Positions 5,944-9,971 of a stretch of DNA of 9,971 nucleotides are shown piece by piece (the stretch's first letter is position 1; every line of letters begins with the position of its first letter). Both the position numbers and the translations under genes were made by a program. The DNA comes from Brevundimonas sp. GTDB lineage: Bacteria; Pseudomonadota; Alphaproteobacteria; Caulobacterales; Caulobacteraceae. The stretch is taken from assembly GCA_022712235.1 (NCBI GenBank), contig JALAGW010000006.1, positions 1 through 9,971 of the forward strand, given 5' to 3'. Below the pieces are notes generated by a model. It was not told where the DNA came from. It was given only the letters and a program-made list of their open reading frames with translations, and ran no database searches.

Positions 5944-5963
5944 CGACGCTGGCAAAAGCGTCG
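5944..5963 (+). repeat. Perfect 7-bp inverted repeat in the receptor 5' leader
   Basis: CGACGCT (5944-5950) and AGCGTCG (5957-5963) are exact reverse complements around a 6-nt loop, GGCAAA. The hairpin lies 46 nt upstream of the TonB-dependent receptor ATG and 31 nt before its ribosome binding site. It may be an RNA stem in the leader or a DNA operator. There is no T-run after it, so it is not a terminator. Confidence 0.4.
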
Positions 5964-6009
5964 CCGCAGACCTAGGCCCTCGCCCAGTTTCAACGAGGAC
6001 CCTCCCCCC

Positions 6010-8271
6010 ATGTCCCCTCGCCTCACCGCTCTCGCCGTTTCGGCCAGCAGCCTCGCCCTGCTCATCGCCGCCCCCGCCATGGCCCAAACCTTTGAGGCAA
6101 AGACTGCCGACGCCGCCGAACAGGCCGTCAGCGTCGATGAAATCGTCGTCACCGCCCAGCGCCGCAGCGAGAACATTCGCGACGTGCCCTTCGCCGTCAC
6201 GGCCATGAACACCGAGACCCTGACCGCAGTTTCGGCCGGCGGCGCCGACATCCTCAGCCTGTCGGGCCGGGTGCCCAGCCTGCAGGTCGAAAGCTCGAAC
6301 GGCCGTTACGCCCCGCGCTTCTACATCCGCGGCCTCGGCAATGTGGACTTCGACTTCACCGCCTCGCAGCCAGTGTCGATGGTGATGGACGACCTCGTGC
6401 TGGAGAGCGTCTATCTCAAGGGCTTCCCCCTGTTCGACGTGAAGCAGCTGGAAGTGCTGCGCGGGCCGCAGGGCACCCTGTTCGGCCGCAACACCCCGGC
6501 CGGCGTCATCAAGATCGACACGACCAAGCCGGGCGACGACTTCACCGGCTTCGGCTCGATCACCTACGGCAACTACGGCTCGACCCGCGCCGAAGCCGCC
6601 GTGACCCTGCCGGCTTCCGACACCCTGTCGGTCCGCGTGGCGGCCCTGTGGACCCACCGCGACGACTATATCAACAACGCCTGGGACGCCCCCTTCGCCA
6701 AGAAGGACGGCAAGGACCTCGGCAATTTCGATGACGTCGCCGGCCGCATCCACGTCGCCTGGACCCCGACCGACCGCCTGTCGACCCTGCTGACCCTGCA
6801 GGCCCGCGACTATGAGGGCACGGGCACGATGAACCGCGCCAATGTCCTGACCAAGGGCTCGAACAAGCTGAACGACAACTTCGACCGCGAGACGGTCTGG
6901 TATGACGGCGGCCGCAACAACTTCCAGAAGCAGCAGACCACCTCGCAGTCGCTGCAGGTCGCCTATGACTTCGGCCCGGCGACCTTGACGGGCGTCGTCG
7001 GCTCCTTCCAGGGCTGGAGCCAGGGCGACGGCGACATCGACGGCGGCGTGGCCTCGGCGCCGGTGGGCGCGGGCTACAAGACCCCGTTCAACGTCGAGTC
7101 CGGCACCCTCTCCAGCGACCTGCTGCAGAACACCTATGAACTGCGCCTCGCCTCGAACGGCGACGGTCGCCTGGGCTGGCAGGTCGGCGCCTTTTACTGG
7201 GACGAACGCATCAACCTGGTGTCGGGCACCTTCGATGGGGTCGGCGGCCTGTTCCCAACAGTCAAACTCACCGACATCGTGCAGAAGTCGGACTCCTGGT
7301 CGATCTTCGGTCAGGCCAACTATCAGGTCACCGACGCCCTGAAGCTGACCGGCGGCCTGCGCTACACCGACGACAATCGAGATTATCACGGCAAGCTTCT
7401 GATCGGCACGCCCGCCAACGCCGAAGGCCAGGTCTCGGTCGGCGACGAAAAGGTCAGCTGGGACGTCAGCGCCCTCTATGAGGTCAACGACAGCCTGAAC
7501 CTGTTCGCCCGCGTGGCCAGCGGCTATCGCGGCCCGTCGATCCAGGGCCGCAACCTGCCGGTCCTGACCACGGCCGACTCCGAGACCGTCATGTCCTACG
7601 AGGCCGGCTTCAAGTCGCGCCTGTGGAACGGCCGCGCCCGTCTGAACGCCACGGCTTACCTATACAACGTCGAGGACATGCAGTTCACGGCCATCGGCGG
7701 CGTCGACAACTCCAACCGCCTGATCAACGCTGACAAGGGTCAGGGCTACGGCGTCGAGATCGACGGCGACGTCTATCTGGGCGCGGGCTTCACCCTGGCC
7801 GGCGGCGTGGCCTGGAACCACACCGAGATCAAGGACAAGGACCTGCTGGTCGCCATCTGCGGCAACCACCTGTGCACCATCACTGATCCGATCGTGAAGG
7901 TCAGCGCCAGCGATCGCGCCGCCATCGACGGCAACCCCTTCCCCCAGGCGCCGGAGTATTCGGCCAACCTGACCCTGTCCTACGTCCGCCCCATCGGCGA
8001 CGATCAGGAACTGTTCGCCTCGACCGACTGGGTGATGCAGAAGGACTTCAACCTCTTCCTCTATGAGGCGGTCGAGTTCCGTCAGGACGCCAACTTCGAA
8101 GGCGGTCTGCGCGCGGGTTGGCGCGACCTGAACCGCGGCATCGAGGCGGCCGCCTATGTCCGTAACATCACGGACGAGGCCAATGTCATCGGCGCCATCG
8201 ACTTCAACAACCTGACGGCCTTCGTCAACGAGCCGCGCATGTACGGCGTGGAGCTGTCGAAGCGCTTCTAA
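6010..8271 (+). CDS. TonB-dependent outer-membrane receptor
   Basis: A 753-residue outer-membrane transporter of the kind that takes up iron complexes, vitamins or sugars using TonB-ExbB-ExbD energy. A Sec signal peptide (about 1-25, ending APAMA before QT) is followed by the TonB box DEIVVTAQRR (43-52). The plug domain (about 55-175) holds the classic FYIRGLGNVDFDF, VLRGPQGTLFGRNTPAGVI and IDTTKPGDD segments. A 22-strand barrel fills the rest and ends in a C-terminal Phe (LSKRF), as needed for BAM recognition. Two cysteines, Cys617 and Cys622 (CGNHLC), may form a disulfide in an outer loop. GAGGA at 5995-5999 supports the ATG at 6010; upstream in-frame codons lack signal-peptide character. 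Codon choice is strongly C/G-ending and regular, which suggests high expression. The substrate cannot be told from sequence. The neighbouring exported phosphoesterase and membrane peptidase hint at scavenging. Confidence 0.95.
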   Translation: MSPRLTALAVSASSLALLIAAPAMAQTFEAKTADAAEQAVSVDEIVVTAQRRSENIRDVPFAVTAMNTETLTAVSAGGADILSLSGRVPSLQVESSNGRYAPRFYIRGLGNVDFDFTASQPVSMVMDDLVLESVYLKGFPLFDVKQLEVLRGPQGTLFGRNTPAGVIKIDTTKPGDDFTGFGSITYGNYGSTRAEAAVTLPASDTLSVRVAALWTHRDDYINNAWDAPFAKKDGKDLGNFDDVAGRIHVAWTPTDRLSTLLTLQARDYEGTGTMNRANVLTKGSNKLNDNFDRETVWYDGGRNNFQKQQTTSQSLQVAYDFGPATLTGVVGSFQGWSQGDGDIDGGVASAPVGAGYKTPFNVESGTLSSDLLQNTYELRLASNGDGRLGWQVGAFYWDERINLVSGTFDGVGGLFPTVKLTDIVQKSDSWSIFGQANYQVTDALKLTGGLRYTDDNRDYHGKLLIGTPANAEGQVSVGDEKVSWDVSALYEVNDSLNLFARVASGYRGPSIQGRNLPVLTTADSETVMSYEAGFKSRLWNGRARLNATAYLYNVEDMQFTAIGGVDNSNRLINADKGQGYGVEIDGDVYLGAGFTLAGGVAWNHTEIKDKDLLVAICGNHLCTITDPIVKVSASDRAAIDGNPFPQAPEYSANLTLSYVRPIGDDQELFASTDWVMQKDFNLFLYEAVEFRQDANFEGGLRAGWRDLNRGIEAAAYVRNITDEANVIGAIDFNNLTAFVNEPRMYGVELSKRF

Positions 8272-8293
8272 GCCTTTTCCGCTGATCGCATCG

Positions 8294-8327
8294 GAGGGCG
8301 GCGACGGGGAGACCTGTCGCCGCCCTC
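8294..8327 (+). terminator. Strong hairpin after the TonB-dependent receptor, probable terminator
   Basis: GAGGGCGGCGAC (8294-8305) and GTCGCCGCCCTC (8316-8327) form a perfect 12-bp GC-rich stem with a 10-nt loop, starting 22 nt after the receptor stop. Only TT follows the stem, so it lacks a proper U-tract; many high-GC terminators look like this, and it may instead protect the 3' end of the message. It separates the receptor from the downstream peptidase. Confidence 0.7.
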
Positions 8328-8357
8328 TTGCCATTCCGGTCCAGCTTGGCCCTACTG

Positions 8358-8376
8358 CCTCCCGGATCGGGGAGGA
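8358..8376 (+). promoter_or_regulatory. Strong ribosome binding site of the M28 peptidase within a small hairpin
   Basis: GGGGAGGA (8369-8376) is an unusually strong Shine-Dalgarno, 8 nt before the ATG at 8385, and fixes that start. Just upstream, CCTCCC (8358-8363) is exactly complementary to GGGAGG (8370-8375) across a 6-nt loop, so the site could be masked in a 6-bp GC stem. The ribosome binding site is solid; regulation by the stem is only a possibility. Confidence 0.5.
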
Positions 8377-8384
8377 TCTTTCAC

Positions 8385-9971
8385 ATGCGGCTGGCCCTGC
8401 TGTTCGGATCGCTGACGCTCGCCTTCCTGCTGGCGGTCTGGACCACACAGGTCCCGAAACCTCGCCCCGCCGACGCGCCCGCCGCCGCCTTCTCGGCCGC
8501 GCGGGCCATGACCGACATCGAACAGATCGCCCGCGCCCCGCACCCCGTCGGCTCCCCTGAGCACGCACGCGTCCGGGCCTATCTCACAGCCCGCATGACC
8601 CAACCGGGCCTGTCATCCCAGGAACAGGCCGGACCGCTGTCTCCCGCCTCGATCCAACGCCTGAGAAAGGCCGGCGGCGATCCCGACGCGGCGAACAATC
8701 AGGCGATCAACCTGGTCGGCGTCCTGCCCGGCAAGGATCGCAGCCAGCCCGCCGTCATGCTGATGGCCCACTATGACACCGTCGTCGGCTCGCCCGGCGC
8801 GGCCGACGACTCGACCGGCATCGGCGCCGTGCTGGAGGCCGTGCGCGCCATCCAGGCGCGCGGCCCGGTCGAGCGCGATCTGGTCGTTCTGTTGACCGAC
8901 GCCGAGGAATTGAACCTGGACGGCGCCCGCATCTTCTTCGGCGGGCATCCGCTACGCGACCGCATCGGCGTCGTGGTCAATCTGGAGGCGCGCGGCGGCG
9001 GGGGTCGCGCCGCCATGTTCGAGACCGGACGCGAGGCCGGCCCCACCGTCGACCTGTTCCGCCGCGCCGCCCTGCGCGCCGATGGCGGCGCCACCGCCAC
9101 CTCCCTGGCCGTCTTCATGTACGAACAGATGCCCAACGGCACCGACTTCACCATCCCCAAGGATCGCGGCATCGGCGGCCTGAACTTCGCCTTCATCGGC
9201 CGTCCGGCCCAGTATCATTCGGCCGACTCCACCCCCGCCAACCTCGACCAGGGCGCCCTGCAGCATCTCGGCTCTCAGGCTCTGGAGGCCGCCGACGCCC
9301 TGCTGCGCGCCCCCGCCCTGCCCGCCAAGGGGCCGAACACCGTCTACGCCGACGTCTTCGGCCGCCTGATGCTCAGCCATTCGGCGGCGACCGGCTGGGT
9401 GCTTCTGGGCCTGACTGCCCTGCTCGGCGCCTTCGCCGCCTGGCGCGCCCGCCGAACCACGGGTCTGACCGCCGGACAGGTCGGTCGCGGCCTGCTGAAC
9501 GGTCTGTGGTTCCTGTTCGCCGGACTGGTGCTGGCCCAGGCCGTGCGCCTTCTAGCCGGGCCGACCGCCAGCCGCGCGACATCATCGGAGACCTACTACG
9601 TCCTGCTGCGCCGCCTGCCGTGGATGGAAGCGGGCGCCGTCCTGACCATCCTCGCCCTGACCCTGCTGTTCCTGACCGGCGCGCGCCGGTCGCGTCCGCG
9701 CGTGATCGCCGGAACCATCGCCGTCCTGACGCTTCTCGTCCTGCTGATCGGCGGCTTCAGCCCGGTCCTGCTCGGCGCAGGCGTCATCGCCGCCGGCCTG
9801 TCGCTGTGGCCGGTCAAGGCGCCGACCTCGATCTGGGGCGGCTGGCTGGGCCTGATCGCCCTCGTCTTCCTGCTGGCCTGCGCGGTTCAGGGCGCCGCGC
9901 CCGAGGCCGCCCTGCTGTTCGTCTGGCCCGCCCTGCTGGCGGCGACGGCGGCGGCGCTGGCGGCCCTGATC
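8385..9971 (+). CDS. M28-family zinc metallopeptidase with multi-pass membrane domain (3' end missing)
   Basis: The frame runs open from the ATG at 8385 to the window edge, giving 529 residues. An N-terminal hydrophobic segment (about 3-19) anchors or exports the protein. The peptidase domain (about 40-310) has a full set of M28 ligands for two zinc ions: His129 (AHYDTV), Asp141 (GAADDSTG), Glu175 with Glu174 as general base (TDAEELNLDGA), Glu201 (NLEARG, acidic ligand) and His278 (QYHSADST). About seven hydrophobic segments follow (near 335-353, 370-390, 412-431, 440-458, 460-475, 484-501, 507-529). The arrangement recalls ER metallopeptidase 1 (Fxna) of eukaryotes and its bacterial relatives. 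The catalytic domain should face the periplasm and trim N-terminal residues from peptides. It is separated from the receptor gene by a hairpin terminator, so it is probably its own unit. The peptide substrates are unknown. Confidence 0.92.
   Translation, partial: MRLALLFGSLTLAFLLAVWTTQVPKPRPADAPAAAFSAARAMTDIEQIARAPHPVGSPEHARVRAYLTARMTQPGLSSQEQAGPLSPASIQRLRKAGGDPDAANNQAINLVGVLPGKDRSQPAVMLMAHYDTVVGSPGAADDSTGIGAVLEAVRAIQARGPVERDLVVLLTDAEELNLDGARIFFGGHPLRDRIGVVVNLEARGGGGRAAMFETGREAGPTVDLFRRAALRADGGATATSLAVFMYEQMPNGTDFTIPKDRGIGGLNFAFIGRPAQYHSADSTPANLDQGALQHLGSQALEAADALLRAPALPAKGPNTVYADVFGRLMLSHSAATGWVLLGLTALLGAFAAWRARRTTGLTAGQVGRGLLNGLWFLFAGLVLAQAVRLLAGPTASRATSSETYYVLLRRLPWMEAGAVLTILALTLLFLTGARRSRPRVIAGTIAVLTLLVLLIGGFSPVLLGAGVIAAGLSLWPVKAPTSIWGGWLGLIALVFLLACAVQGAAPEAALLFVWPALLAATAAALAALI

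Larger units (their letters stand above)
5758..6009. promoter_or_regulatory. Divergent intergenic region between phosphoesterase and TonB-dependent receptor
   Basis: This 252-bp gap must carry the promoters of both flanking genes. I could not find a convincing -35/-10 pair for either. It holds a terminator-like hairpin on the minus strand (5807-5832), a perfect 7-bp hairpin (5944-5963), and a GAGGA ribosome binding site (5995-5999) placed 10 nt before the receptor ATG. The receptor frame stays open up to 5917, but the extra residues are arginine-rich and precede the signal peptide, so I read this stretch as untranslated leader. Confidence 0.6.

Noticed and set aside
5917..6009. N-terminal extension of the TonB-dependent receptor to 5917
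   Set aside because: The extra 31 residues are arginine- and proline-rich, precede a normal signal peptide, and would bypass the well-placed GAGGA ahead of the ATG at 6010.
5926..7389. Long open frame on the minus strand opposite the receptor gene (487 codons)
   Set aside because: It mirrors the GC-rich codon pattern of the real gene, has low-complexity Gly/Ala/Val/Arg composition and no recognisable domain.
7660..8568. 302-codon minus-strand frame spanning the receptor end, the hairpin and the peptidase start
   Set aside because: It crosses a probable terminator and two well-supported plus-strand genes and shows no family features.
1..9971. Mobile element, prophage, CRISPR or defence island
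   Set aside because: No transposase, integrase, terminal repeats, spaced direct repeats, tRNA-linked junction or visible base-composition shift was found; gene content is chromosomal housekeeping and envelope functions.

Overview
The window is GC-rich and densely packed. It looks like the chromosome of an alphaproteobacterium of the Caulobacterales, most like Brevundimonas or a close relative of Caulobacter. The strongest clue is a clear chpT gene, the histidine phosphotransferase of the CckA-ChpT-CtrA cell-cycle relay, followed by a single-domain response regulator and a CheR-type methyltransferase. A large TonB-dependent receptor and very short intergenic gaps fit the same group. The genus assignment is inference; no rRNA or other marker gene is present.

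Layout, left to right. (1) 1-1541, plus strand: the end of a GNAT acetyltransferase, a BolA/IbaG-family protein, and 2 nt later an aldo/keto-reductase-fold protein whose usual catalytic residues appear to be missing. (2) 1545-2330, minus strand: cysQ, 3'(2'),5'-bisphosphate nucleotidase, tail-to-tail with the reductase-like gene. (3) 2420-4393, plus strand: chpT, then a receiver-only response regulator and a cheR-like gene joined by an ATGA overlap. A 13-codon reading frame with a good ribosome binding site also ends in an ATGA overlap with the response-regulator start, and may be a coupling leader. (4) 4390-5757, minus strand: an exported (probably Tat) metallophosphoesterase of the 5'-nucleotidase type, whose stop codon overlaps the cheR stop within one CTAG. 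(5) 5758-6009: a divergent intergenic region with two hairpins. (6) 6010-8271, plus strand: a TonB-dependent outer-membrane receptor, then a 12-bp perfect hairpin that probably terminates transcription. (7) 8385-9971, plus strand: an M28-family zinc peptidase fused to a multi-pass membrane domain, cut off by the window end.

The genes are mostly housekeeping and regulatory. The signalling block (chpT, receiver, CheR) is the most coherent unit, and suggests an orphan receiver/methyltransferase pair tied to the cell-cycle phosphorelay. The right half is envelope-oriented: exported phosphatase, outer-membrane transporter and membrane peptidase, consistent with nutrient scavenging but with no substrate evident. 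I saw no tRNA, rRNA, CRISPR array, insertion sequence, phage gene or other sign of a mobile or defence island, and no gene-free stretch exceeds 300 bases. I do not see a clearly undescribed system. The best leads are the catalytically degenerate reductase-like protein beside BolA, and the chpT-linked receiver/CheR pair with its possible leader peptide.
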